This document shows positions 37,401 to 47,504 of a stretch of DNA of 64,000 bases, in pieces. The DNA is from Salvelinus alpinus (taxonomy: Eukaryota; Chordata; Actinopteri; Salmoniformes; Salmonidae): positions 18,551,038-18,615,037 of the forward strand of contig NC_092098.1 of assembly GCF_045679555.1 (NCBI RefSeq), read 5' to 3'. Both the position numbers and the translations under genes were made by a program. The notes beneath the pieces were generated by a model. The model was not told where the DNA came from. It saw only the letters and a list, made by a program, of their open reading frames with translations, and did no database searches. The first letter of the stretch is position 1. Each line of letters begins with the position of its first letter.

Positions 37401-40400
37401 ACTCCATCTTGGTTTGGTACACCTTGTCACTGGCCTGTTTGAGGACTGCGGCGGCCTTAGTGTCGTCAGGGCGGAGCTCTGGTAGAGTACTGCTCTGGGA
37501 GAAGCTGGGCCGGTCCAGGCATGGAGAGCGACAGAGCTGGCGGTGAGGCTTGGTGGCACTGAAGAGCTCCGTCCTCTTACAGCTGCCGCTGTTCACTTGC
37601 AGCTGATGCTCTGACTCACTCTCTGAGCTGTTCCCCTCCTCCGACTCCCCACTGGGCTGCTGGGCCTCAGTCAGCTCAGAGGCCTCTTCCCTGCAAGGGT
37701 GTTTCTCCATTTTGATCTTCTCCACCATCGACCATGCTGTCATCACGTTCCTCTCGCCACCGGAGATGTCCACCACATGCTCCCTCACCTCCACCACAGC
37801 CTGAGAGTCATACTCGATGACTGGCTTCAGCGCAACCAGCTGTTTGTGTTGAGCCAACGTTAGATGCTCTCTCTTTCGGTGAGCTGGCGAAGTTAAGGAA
37901 ACTATGTAATCCTGGAAAAAAACAAAGGGTGATTGTCGATAAAAACGCCAAACTGGCCAAATGTCATCCCTGCCTAAAAGTAAAAAATGCAATGCATGTA
38001 GGGCTGGGAATTGCCAGGGACCTCACGATATGATATTATCACGATACTTAGGTGCTGATGCGATATGTATTGCGATTCTATATGCATTGCGATTCCGTCC
38101 TGCGATTTGAATTTCGAAACATATTTCTCACTATATGTCTGCTGCAGAGACAAGAGAGAGCATTATATAGTGTATCGGTCATGGAAATAAGTGTTGAAAA
38201 CATGATGGCTCACCATTTAAAAAGAAGATCGAGAACAAGATATTGAATGACAAATACAGTAGTTTTGTCCCAGGTACAGCTGACTAGCACTAGCTAACAT
38301 TACCTAGCCAAAAAGTAGAGTCAAATTATCGAAACAATATCATGCCAAAATAATATTGTGATATGTAATCGTATTGATTTTTCCCCCATCACTAATGTCT
38401 AATGCATGTGTAAATGTTAAGAAAGAGCTGGGACGATAAAACGAAAAATTACATACACCGACATCGCCTTCCTCTTTACCAAAGCATATATTGCGCAGGT
38501 AGGTAATTTCCGGTGATTAGGCTACACGTTACTGCAGATTTTTGGGTTCTAAAACCTTTATTTGGTGAACAGTAATGTCTATTATCCTGATTCTTGCAAT
38601 GAAAGTATCTGCAAAGTAGGGCTACCTGTTTTACTGCCAGCTCTCACTCCCTCTCTCCACTGTGAGTTTAGGACTGAACAGAGACACAGGAGAGGTGGTA
38701 GAACTGTATACATGTATTAATGCGCACCATTACATGTCCTCCTTTTTGTCAAGACAGATTTAAATCAATACACTTTTTAAGAACTCTTGAGATCAGGGCA
38801 GATACATTGGGCTCCCGAGTGGCGCAGCGGTCTACGGCACTGCAGTGTTAAAGGCATCACTACAGACCCCCGGTTCGAATCCAGGCTGTATCACAAGGCA
38901 AACAATTGGCCCAGTGTCCGGGTTAGCGTCCGGGTTAGGGGAGGGTAGGCAGGCATTGTAAAATAAGAATGTGTTCTTAACTGACTTGCCTAGTTAAAGG
39001 TTCAATTTTAAAAAAGGTACAGAACTTGACAAAGTTGTCAATCTACAGTACCACACCATGGATAAGCAACGTCATAACTAGCCAATTCCATCACAGCTAG
39101 CCACTGTAGTCCATACACGTGCACAGACCAACAACATACAATTAGACCTACAGTTGAAGTCGGAAGTTTACATACACCTTAGCCAAATACATTTCAACTC
39201 AGTTTTTCACAATTCCTGACACTTAATCCTAGTAAAAATTCCCTATCTTAGGTCAGTTAGGATCACCACTTTATTTTAAGAATGTGAAATGTCAGAATAA
39301 TAGTAGAGAGAATTACTTATTTCAGCTTTTATTTCATTCATCACATTCCCAGTTGGTCAGAAGTTGACATACACTCAATTAGTGTTTGGTAGCATTCCCT
39401 TTAAATTGTTTAACTTGGGTCAAACGTTTCAGGTAGCCTTCCACAAACTTCCCACAATAAATTGGGTGAATTTTGGCCCATTCCTCCTGACAGAGCTGGT
39501 GTAACTGAGTCAGGTTTGTAGGCCTCCTTGCTTGCACACGCTTTTTCAGTTCTGCCCACAAATGTTCTATATGATTGAGGTCAGAGCTTTGTGATGGCCA
39601 CTCCAATACCTTGACTTTGTCCTTAAGCTATTTTGCCATAACTTTGAAAATATGCTTGAGGTCACTGTCCATTTGGAAGACCCATTTGCGACCAAGCTTT
39701 AACTTCCTGACTGATGTCTTGAGATGTTGCTTCAACATATCCCCATAATTTCCCTCCCTCATGATGCCATCTATTTTGTGAAGTGCACCAGTCCCTCCTG
39801 TTGAGAGAATGCCAAGAGTGTGCAAAGCTTTTATCAAGGCAAAGGGTGGCTACTTTGAAGAATCTCAAATATAAAATATATTTTGATTTGTTTAACACTT
39901 TTGGGTTACTACATGATTCCATGTGTTATTTCATAGTTTTGATGTCTTCACCATTGTTCTACAATGTAGAAAATAGTAAAAATTGCGACCAAGCTTTAAC
40001 TTCCTGACTGATGTCTTGAGATGTTGCTTCAATATGTCCCCATCATTTTCCTGCCTCATGATGCCATCTATTTTGTGAAGTGCACCAGTCCCTCCTGCAG
40101 CAAAGCACTCCCACAACATGATGCTGCCACTCCTGTGCTTCACGGTTGGGATGGTGTTCTTCGGGTTGCAAGCCTCCCCCTTTTTCTTCCAAACATAACG
40201 ATGATCATTATGGCCAAACAGTTCTATTTTTGTTTAATCAGACCAGAGAACATTTCTCCAAAAAGTACAATCTTTGTCCCCATGTGCAGTTGCAAATCGT
40301 AGTCTGGCTTTTTTATGCGGTTTTGGAGCAGTGGCTTCTTCCTTGCTGAGCAGCCTTTCAGGGTATGTCGATATAGAACTCATTTTACTGTGGCTATACA

Positions 40401-43400
40401 TACTTTTGTATCCTTTCCTCCAGCGTCTTCACAAAGGTCCTTTGCTGTTGTTCTGGGATTGATTAGCACTTTTCGCACCAAAGTACGTTCATCTCTAGGA
40501 GACAGAACACGTCTCCTTCCTGAGCGGTATGACGGCTGCGTGGTCCCATGGTGTTTATACTTACGTACTATCGTTTGTACAGATGAACGTGGTACCTTCA
40601 GGCGTTTGGAAAATGCTCCCAAGGATGAACCAGAGTTGTGGAGGTCTACAAACATTTTTCTGAGGTCTTGGCTGATTTATTTGGATTTTCCCATGATGTC
40701 AAGCAAAGAGGCACTGAGTTTGAAGGTAGGCCTTGAAATACATTCACACAGGTACACCTCCAATTGACTCAAATGATGTCAATCAGCCTATCAGAAGCTT
40801 CTAAAGCCATGACATCATTTTCTGGAATTTTCCAAGCTGTTTAAAGGCACAGTCAACTTAGTGTATGTAACCTTCTGACCCACTGAAATTGTGATATAGT
40901 GAATTATAAGTTAAATAATCCGTCAGTAAACAATTGTTGAAAAAATGACTTGTGTCATGCACAAAGTAGATGTCCTAACCGACTTGCCAAAACTATAGTT
41001 TGTTAACAAGAAATTTGTGGAGTGGTTGAAAAACGAGTTTTGATGACTCCAACCTAAGTGAATGTAAACTTCCGACTTCAACTGTAGATACTTCAAACAC
41101 TTTAATAAAGTTGTCATAATGCTCAGACAACAGGGTAACAGGGCCAGACTGTTACTCAAAATATTTTATAAAATAAACAGCAAGCGATCTGCAATAAAAC
41201 TCACCAGAAATTCATCCTGCTAGATGGTCGATCGGTCTTGTTTACATTATATTGACATGACCTTTCAACTGTCATTAAAAGGTACATTGTAGCGCTGACG
41301 CCTTGTGGTGGTAATGACAAACTGCATGTTACTGCAGCATCATTTGGATTTGATCTCAAATCATGACTGATAGGCCTAGTTGGCAAAGATTGAATTGCTT
41401 CAGCGTTATGTTATTATAACAGTTACATCATAATGTATATAATATCATAATATACATTATATTCCTTTGTGCAGGGGAATCGGCATCAGGTTAGATGTCT
41501 CTAAATCTACGGCCGAAGCCTGCTTCCAAAGGGTGATCGTAGCTGTATCTCATCTCTCAAGGGCCAGAGCACGAGAAGTCATCAGTGGTATCACAAAGGC
41601 AGCTAAGTTCCCTGGGGGGGAATCGGAGCCATTGCGGAACACACATTCCCATCAAGGCCACCCGAGAATACCGAGACAAACTGCATGTCAACTGAAAGTC
41701 GTTCCATTCTATGCACCTCTATGCGACGACAAAATGCTTTTCACCAATGTATTTAGTGCCTATCCCAGTACAGTGCGTGATGCAAGGGTCTACCGGAACT
41801 CAGAACTGCACCAGGTGATTACCGCCAACGCTCAGTCTATGTTGCCCAATGCCTCTCTAGGGGAAATCTAAGGCCCCTGAACTCCCCATGAAAAGTAAAA
41901 ACTGAAATATAAATAATCAAATAAAATTGTCACATGCGCCGAATAAACAGTCAAATACTTACTTACAAGCCTTTAACCAACAATGCAGTTAAGAAAAATA
42001 CCTTTAAAAAAATGAAATAACAGTAACAAAAAATTTTAAGATCAGCAGTAAAATAACAATAGCGAGGCTATATACAGGGGGCACCGGTTAGTTGAGGTAA
42101 TATGTACATGTAGGTGGAGTTATTAAAGTGACTTATGCATAGATAATAACAGAGAGTAGCAGCAGCGTAAAAGAGGGGGGGCAATGCAAATAGTCTGGGT
42201 GCATCTTTCTTTTTCCCAACACAGTTAAGCCAAAACCACGCCCCGTTATTCAGAGGGGCGTTCTACTACGCTCCCATTGGCTAGCTAGCGTTGTCTCACT
42301 CACAGGCGATCAGCGCAGAGACAGTGGCCTTCCAAGGTAAGGATGGAAAGTGTAATTTAACAATTAGCTGCCTACCGTAATGCAGCCCTATTATCATCAT
42401 ATCTGGTAACATTTGCCCAAATATTTATTTTCAGAGTTTCAATGAGTTGTAAAAATGTCTCAGAACTCTGCTGGATCAGTGCAAGCTAATGCATGATGGT
42501 GCCATTGTTGCAATTGTATAAAATAAAATATTGAAATGTATATATTTTTTTTAATTTAACTAGGCAAGTCAGTTAAGAACAAGTTCTTATTTACAATATC
42601 TACCTCTTTAAGGAATACCTAGGATAGGATAAAGTAATCCTTCTATCCCCCCCCCCCCCCTTAAAAGAGTTAGATGCACTATTGTAAAGTGGTTGTTCCA
42701 CTGGATATCATAAGGTGAATGCACCAATTTGTAAGTCGCTTTGTAAGTCGCTGGATAAGAGCGTCTGCTAAATGACTTAAATGTAAAATGTAAACGTAAC
42801 AATGACGGCCTAGGAACAGTGGGTTAACTGCCATGTTCAGGGACAGAAAGACAGATTTTTACCTTGTCAGCTCGGGAATTTGATCTTGCAACCTTTCGGT
42901 TACTAGTCCAACGCTCTAACCACTAGGCTACCTGCCGCCCCATATAAAATTATGGCCTACACTGGCCAAACCCTAACCAGGACAAAGCTGGGCCAATTGT
43001 GTGCCGCCCTTTGGGACTCCCTATTACAGCCCGGGATCGAACCAGGGTCTGTTGTGACGCCTCTAGCACTGTGATGCAGTGCTTTAGACTGCTGCGCCAC
43101 TCGAGCCCCTAAATTAAATAATGAATAGCTCAATCTTATCCATTGTAAATCGACAGAATGTAAAGGCTGAAGTGCATTTGAGATTACATGAACATTTAAA
43201 AACCTTTATTAATTTGTATCCAAATATGCATACAGATCCAAGTGCTTAAAAAAAAAAAATGGACACCAAATGCATGTGCTACTGAAAGCAGTACTTCCCC
43301 AGGTCTTGCAGATAGATAGTAGATAGCTACTTCCATTCCTGCTTCAAGAGGCTCAGCCCATGACATGGGTTGCCTAGCAACGCAGCCCTGTCATCAGCTA

Positions 43401-45487
43401 ACTGCTTTTTAGCAGTCACGACTAACACAAAACAGAGCCCATCTTTCTCTAGGCAGCCTGGCAAACACGATTAACGTAGCGTGCCTAAAAATATGAGAAT
43501 TACAATGTTAAACAGAGGTAATAAGTTGCACACAAGAAACAAACAATTCAGTTCATAGCTACATCATTCCCCCAGTTTCGTACAGATTGCATCATCCTAT
43601 TTTCAGATTTAACCTCCACATTGTGAATAGGTATTTGATAACCACTTAACAGGAAATTTCCATCTCTAGTAGTCTTTCTACTACGATTTAGTCATATGAT
43701 AAGCCTTATGCAGCTAACGTCCTAATGAACATGTGCAGAACAGCTTAAAACATTGGATAGCCTAAATAATACTTATTTAGATAGCCTACTTATTTCCCCA
43801 CCTCTTATTATAGAAAGTGAGAGTCAGGACAGTACACAACCTAAGATAATGGAGTAGATCTAGTTTATCTAGACAAAGTAGTTTATTTCCATAAGAATAA
43901 CTAGGCTATACATTATATAAAAAGACAACATATTGGGAAGAGGCTAACCCATTCTATAACAAAAGTGGCAGATATTGTATAGGTGTCCTCACAAAGTCAA
44001 CACAGACATTTGTGTATTTGCAGGAAACCCAGTAGCCACCTCACAACAATACTGATGTGTTGGAATTTCCTGGAACAAAATGACATAACTGTCGAGGAGC
44101 AGAGCAGCATGAAACAACAAAGAAGCCCCATCTTTTTTTTCTCCACCTCCACATCACAGGCTGAGACACAGCAAGGCCACTCAAGCACTGCACATGCACA
44201 GGCTTGTGCAGCCCTGTATCATAGCAACAAGTGGAGCATGTGCAGTCAGAAGGACTAAGATGCTTGGCCAAACTGAGGCCCCACAGCGAGGATGCAAAGT
44301 ACAGATATGCTGCAATAATGGAGGTACACACCTGAACATTGTTCTGAAGCACACAACATTAACGGTTCAACACTATGAGTAGCCTAAGTCCTGGAAGTCA
44401 ACCCCCATAAAAGGTCAAATAAGGGGTATTTTGAAGTAGCTATTAGGTGTGCAGAATTTGTTAGAAGTGTTCATAGTGCTGATTACAGACAACAACGATT
44501 AATAATAAGATTAGATAACTACCGTTGCTAACTACCTAGCTAACGTTAGATTCGAATAGTTTATTTTGCATAAACTCTGTTTCAGCAACATTTCTGCAAA
44601 AGGTAGCTAGGCTAACGTTAATTCACAATCATAGTTTACCATACAACACACATCTACCTAGTTAAACAGTACTAACGTTAATTCTTCCTTCTGATGACAT
44701 TGGCTAGTAGCTGAGACATGTAAAGACTAGCTTAGCCAGTTAACTTAGTTGGCTGGAAAGCTTCCAACAGAAACATTATTTCAGCTATGTAAAAAAAGTA
44801 ATTTATATATATTTTTTAAATACTCAAACAAGTTAACTTAGCTAGCTAGCACTTGTTAGAGCATAAAACAGTTAATATTGCGCCTCATGAAAGTAACGTT
44901 AGCTAAGAATGTTGTTGGCAGTAACGTTAGTTAAACTTACTAGCTAGCTAACGTTACCTACCAGAAAACAATAACTAACGTTAACGTACATGTAAACATG
45001 AAGCTCTAGTCATACATTACCAAATCCACCACAAGCGAGATTAACGTTAGTTTAATATTAGCCTAGCGAATATAGTAAGAAGCAAGCTAGTTAACAGCAA
45101 ACACTAGCCTGCAGTGAAAGCTAACTACACCAGTCCAGAGTAGATCAACTAACGTTAGCTACTAACGTTAGCTAGCTGACTTATCTAGCTAACTAGTTGA
45201 CCGCTTCTATGCGGCTAACGCGTTGCCGGTAGCTAGCTAAAAAACACGAAGCAAACATTAACAGTAGCGTTCCAGCAAAGTTATCTTACTTTTGCCTTGG
45301 TGTAGTCATCTTCCTTGCCCTCCGCGACACGTACTATTATGATATTGCTGGTGCTGACATTTGAGCTGTCGCAGCTTGACTCCGCGGATCCGTAGCTGAC
45401 CCTCACCCGGAAAATACGCTCAATGTGCGGGATGGAGCGGTGAAGCAAAGGGCCTGCATTTGCGGGCACTGCCAGCTCCAAAACCAT
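34482..45487 (-). CDS. zc3h12b: Regnase-2, CCCH zinc-finger endoribonuclease ZC3H12B (complete coding region, 6 exons)
   Basis: Exons (minus strand): 45290-45487, 37121-37911, 36827-36966, 36218-36452, 36026-36132, 34482-35926. All junctions are GT-AG, phases agree, total 2916 nt = 971 residues plus stop. Layout: 1-122 KH-like extension as in N4BP1/KHNYN (see findings); [13 protein letters not shown] (187-199); UBA-like helices (231-274); NYN/PIN RNase domain from [16 protein letters not shown] with D323, then [25 protein letters not shown] (D407, D408) and IIVSNDNY (D426); CCCH finger C488-x5-C494-x5-C500-x3-H504; a long Ser-rich tail; C-terminal helical domain (NLCNIFP...VMEKNPH). Regnases cleave stem-loops in mRNA 3' UTRs, mainly of inflammatory transcripts, in the cytoplasm. 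It is B rather than [28 protein letters not shown] and [13 protein letters not shown] are B-specific as I recall them. All acidic catalytic residues are present. Confidence 0.93.
37082..37135 (-). repeat. zc3h12b: Tandem duplication of the exon 2 splice donor (29-bp period)
   Basis: The 25 bases at 37111-37135, spanning the end of exon 2 and its GTAAGTCTCT donor, recur exactly at 37082-37106, separated by TAAT. The exon-proximal copy (donor GT at 37120/37119) joins in phase to exon 3. Use of the second donor (GT at 37091/37090) would add 29 nt and shift the frame. Confidence 0.95.
37991..38408. mobile_element. hAT-type MITE in zc3h12b intron 1
   Basis: AATGCATG occurs at 37991-37998 and 38401-38408, flanking a 402-bp AT-rich segment. 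It starts TAGGGCTGGGAATT and ends near CCCCCATCACTAATGTCT, weakly inverted ends. The interior has repeated CGATAT/GATAC motifs common in fish hAT MITEs. It lies only 87 bp upstream of exon 2. Confidence 0.6.
38806..39020 (+). mobile_element. tRNA-derived salmonid SINE, full length
   Basis: A-box-like GAGTGGCGCAGCGGTCTACG at 38817, B-box GGTTCGAATCC at 38872, then AACAATTGGCCCAGTGTCCG and the 3' tail GTTCTTAACTGACTTGCC with a T/A-rich end. GGGTTAGCGTCC is locally duplicated. It lies in intron 1 of zc3h12b, antisense to the gene. Confidence 0.85.
39379..40720 (-). pseudogene. Tc1 transposase of the Sleeping-Beauty-like copy, broken
   Basis: Pieces in order on the minus strand: 40380-40655 (N-terminal paired-type DNA-binding part, [17 protein letters not shown], then [19 protein letters not shown]); 39931-40143 ([28 protein letters not shown], catalytic core); repeat of [13 protein letters not shown] at 39628-39837 with [11 protein letters not shown] (family QQDNDPKHTSK, so the DND block reads DSD); 39379-39606 ([22 protein letters not shown]). 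Frameshifts separate all pieces; it cannot make transposase. Confidence 0.88.
39801..39982 (+). mobile_element. Foreign Tc1 3' fragment inside the Sleeping-Beauty-like element
   Basis: [22 protein letters not shown]-stop on the plus strand is the C-terminus of another Tc1 family's transposase, followed by its 3' non-coding module to ATGTAGAAAATAGTAAAA. It is opposite in orientation to the host element and bounded by 115-bp direct repeats of host sequence (39686-39800, 39983-40097). Confidence 0.75.
41461..41880 (+). pseudogene. PIF/Harbinger transposase (HARBI1-like) fragment
   Basis: The frame from 41467 gives an N-terminal stretch ([18 protein letters not shown]) and, after a frame change and back, [31 protein letters not shown]. 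The DARV(Y/F) motif holds the second catalytic Asp of Harbinger DDE nucleases. An intervening segment in another frame reads [12 protein letters not shown], where IGAIDGTHIPI would hold the first Asp. So the first Asp is changed and the region is frameshifted. The third acidic residue is missing. No inverted repeats found. Confidence 0.75.
41910..42205 (-). mobile_element. Interspersed salmonid repeat (LINE 3' fragment)
   Basis: AATTGTCACATGCGCCGAAT, TTACTTACAAGCC, CAGTAAAATAACAATAGCGA and GGCTATATACAGGGGG are a repeat common in salmonid genomes, which I take to be a non-LTR element end. Strand assumed from the TTATTTGATT-like poly(A)/terminal side at the left; uncertain. Confidence 0.5.
42230..42345 (+). 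promoter_or_regulatory. Candidate promoter with GC box, inverted CCAAT and splice donor
   Basis: CCACGCCCCG (42236-42245), CCATTGG (42274-42280) and CAGCGCAGAGACAG lie within 100 bp, followed by CCTTCCAAG|GTAAGG at 42336/42337. It is an isolated GC-rich island in intron 1 of zc3h12b, reading away from that gene. No coding exon is recognised. Could be an alternative or antisense first exon, or chance. Confidence 0.25.
42545..42942 (-). mobile_element. HpaI-type SINE split by an L2 3' fragment
   Basis: Tail at 42555-42600 (AACTTGTTCTTAACTGACTT on the minus strand), body and head at 42800-42942, with GTTAAC at 42824. The two parts join at ...TTTACAAT / ACAATGACGG, with ACAAT duplicated on both sides of the L2 piece. 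Confidence 0.8.
42603..42797 (+). mobile_element. L2 LINE 3' end inserted into the HpaI SINE
   Basis: Reads CTCTTTAAGGAATACCTAGG, a C-run, TTAAAAGAGTTAGATGCACT, then TCTGGATAAG-like GCGTCTGCTAAATGACTTAA and AATGTAAAATGTAAA. It is the last ~195 bp of the family at 11955-14412, opposite orientation. GTCGCTTTGTAA is locally duplicated. Confidence 0.85.
42945..43112 (-). mobile_element. SmaI-type tRNA-derived SINE
   Basis: On the minus strand GGGGCTCGAGTGGCGCAGCA (A box), GGTTCGATCCCGGG (B box with CCCGGG), GGGCGGCACACAATTGGCCC. It directly abuts the HpaI SINE at 42942. Confidence 0.8.
43115..44530. other. Anonymous DNA in zc3h12b intron 1
   Basis: AT-rich, no exon or clear repeat. Open frames at 43983-44382 on both strands have no known domain. 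Confidence 0.5.
44536..45245. repeat. Cluster of AACGTT and GCTAGC palindromes beside zc3h12b exon 1
   Basis: About ten (C/G)TAACGTTA sites and many AGCTAGCT runs lie in some 700 bp just inside intron 1. The same motif mix appears at 61205-61480 beside mtmr8 exon 1 and in the LINE leader at 51610-52290. Confidence 0.7.
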
Positions 45488-45830
45488 TTATTTATGGTAA
45501 ATCAACGACCCACAAATATAATGCACTCAGCCGTCAAACGAATTTATTAACCTTAGCTATGATGTCTTGTTCAGAAAGTTCCAAATTGAGCTAGCTATTA
45601 TAGTCTATCTACGAACATTACTGCAAATAATAAACACAGCTAGCAAGCTACTATAGCTAAATATCATTCATCATCCCCTCCCTTCATCATTTTTGTCTGC
45701 CTCCCACAGACTGTAACTTAGCAACAAGTCATACACCCGGGCAGGCCAGTGAAACGGAAAATAAATAATCTGGTGCCGTTCCAGGTCGTCTTTTTACTAT
45801 CCCGCTGTGCAGACGATCAGATTTGACAAT
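45488..45830 (-). promoter_or_regulatory. zc3h12b: Presumed zc3h12b 5' UTR and promoter
   Basis: Lies upstream of the first Met at 45487 (context AAATAAATGG). Exon 1 itself and the next ~100 bp are richer in CpG than the surroundings. No TATA box in the expected place; the transcription start cannot be fixed. Confidence 0.3.
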
Positions 45831-47500
45831 GCCTCGAGAATGAATTGATCATCACTACCGCTTCATATAGCCAGGTTACTTTGATCAACAGAGACAGTTT
45901 CAACTGTATATTCAAGTTGGTTATTTATGTATTTATTTATTTTCAGCAACAAAAACAAAACAAAAAAGTAAGCTACGAGTTGGCTGACTCATGTGTGGTA
46001 TCAAAGTATATTACATTAACTACATTTGGTGGGCATTGTATCTAAAGATGTGCATGCTGAACTGAAATGTTTTTCCATGTCTCACATAACATAAATAATG
46101 TGAACACTAAATACTACCCCCACCCATTATATAGGCTATAGGCCTATGTAAAAACTTTTTTAGTCTCAACAACACTAATGACCGTCATAAGGTAGTTGAT
46201 TATGTGTGCATCCTCTCAGTCCCCAGCTGTGCCCTCTTATGCTATTTACTTATTCCTCACTTCCACAAACTAATTTTCAAGAGACAAGGCCTACCAATCT
46301 ATTAGTAGGCTAAGAGACTTGCCTAGATAAATAAAGGTTAAATAAAAAATACAAAAAAAAAAAAAATCTCCTCTGTGTGAAGAGATTGTCCTTCCCTCCC
46401 ACTGTTTTTCCCCACACACCAGCAAGGACACTCTTTTAAAAACGTATAGGATAGTATACATCACAAAATACTTCAACTCCAAATCTCCTGGCTATCCTGA
46501 AGATATAGCTTGTTTGCAGCCCAAAACATTGGAAGGCTATTGTTCTAGCATTCTACCATGGCATTCATTTTACAATGTCATGAGTCATTTTGGCAATATA
46601 GGCCTATGGGATGATTGTCACACTATGTATTAGTCACCTTTATTACGGTGGGATTTTAGACAGTTTGGAATCATTATTATAGGATCAGTTTGGACAAAAA
46701 TGCTGAAAATAATTTTATTTACACATCAATATGCACTGAAATCAGTGGATAATAAACATGTTACCAAAATGTACTGTATGTACTCTCTCCATAGATAACT
46801 CTTAGTACAACAAGTGGGGACTCACAAATGACTGTACGATGCAAAGTGTCCACCAATATGATCAACTATGTTTGTTTTCCAAATACCATTTTACTGCTGC
46901 TCGTTTCTGTGTCATGTGGCAAAAAAAAGTGTCTATAGAGGTGTAATCGCATCATATCGTGACACCTGTGTACAACTGTTCTGTGTGCATTGGAGACTGC
47001 GGGATGGAATAGACCAGTTGGTGTCTGTACATGTAGTGGCTATCTAAGACTGTTGGACCATTAGCATTGTGTGCTCTGGAGGCATCAAATAGTTCACATA
47101 TGGCTGCGTGTGAGGCACATAATGGTTAGACTGTGTACATTTTTTATTATTTAATTTAGGCAAATTAGCTGGCTAACTCGTTGAACCTGCTTTGTAGAAT
47201 ACCCCTCTCCATTCAGTGCAAACAAAAATTGTGAGGAGGAGTTTAGGGAGGATGTGTTTAATGCTACAATGTAGACTTTCTTTCTTTCAATCTGCGATTG
47301 TTACATCCATTTTCTTACTTTTAAATTAATGATATGTACCCATTGATTCTTGAAGAATACAACTTATTAATGCTTCACGAGCTGAGTTCAACTGTCTTAC
47401 ATCATCAAAACACAAAATATAACCTTGTTTTACTCTTTTCTTGCATCCAGAGATTGAGAGTGGTTACATTTCTCCAGCTCCATCCCTCAACTGTTTACTA
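45830..47500. other. Intergenic AT-rich DNA
   Basis: No gene found. A SINE-tail remnant (GACTTGCCTAGATAAATAAA) lies at 46316-46340. The rest is anonymous. Confidence 0.5.
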
Positions 47501-47504
47501 AAAA

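Larger units (their letters stand above)
39149..41086 (-). mobile_element. Sleeping-Beauty-type Tc1 transposon, chimeric and decayed
   Basis: Termini CAGTTGAAGTCGGAAGTTTA (39151) and its inverse TAAACTTCCGACTTCAACTG (ends 41084), with TA on both sides (39149-39150, 41085-41086). These are the terminal repeats of the salmonid family from which Sleeping Beauty derives. The transposase lies on the minus strand. At about 1.93 kb it is longer than the family's 1.6 kb because 115 bp is duplicated around a 182-bp foreign insert (39801-39982). It sits in intron 1 of zc3h12b, same strand. Confidence 0.92.

Noticed and set aside
38817-38890. tRNA-like sequence with A and B boxes
   Set aside because: No foldable acceptor stem, and it is followed by the standard SINE body and tail; it is a SINE head, as are those at 7255 and 43100.
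34482-45487. Assignment as zc3h12c (Regnase-3), my first reading
   Set aside because: [38 protein letters not shown] and the C-terminal VTKLRS fit ZC3H12B better, as does linkage to las1l and mtmr8.
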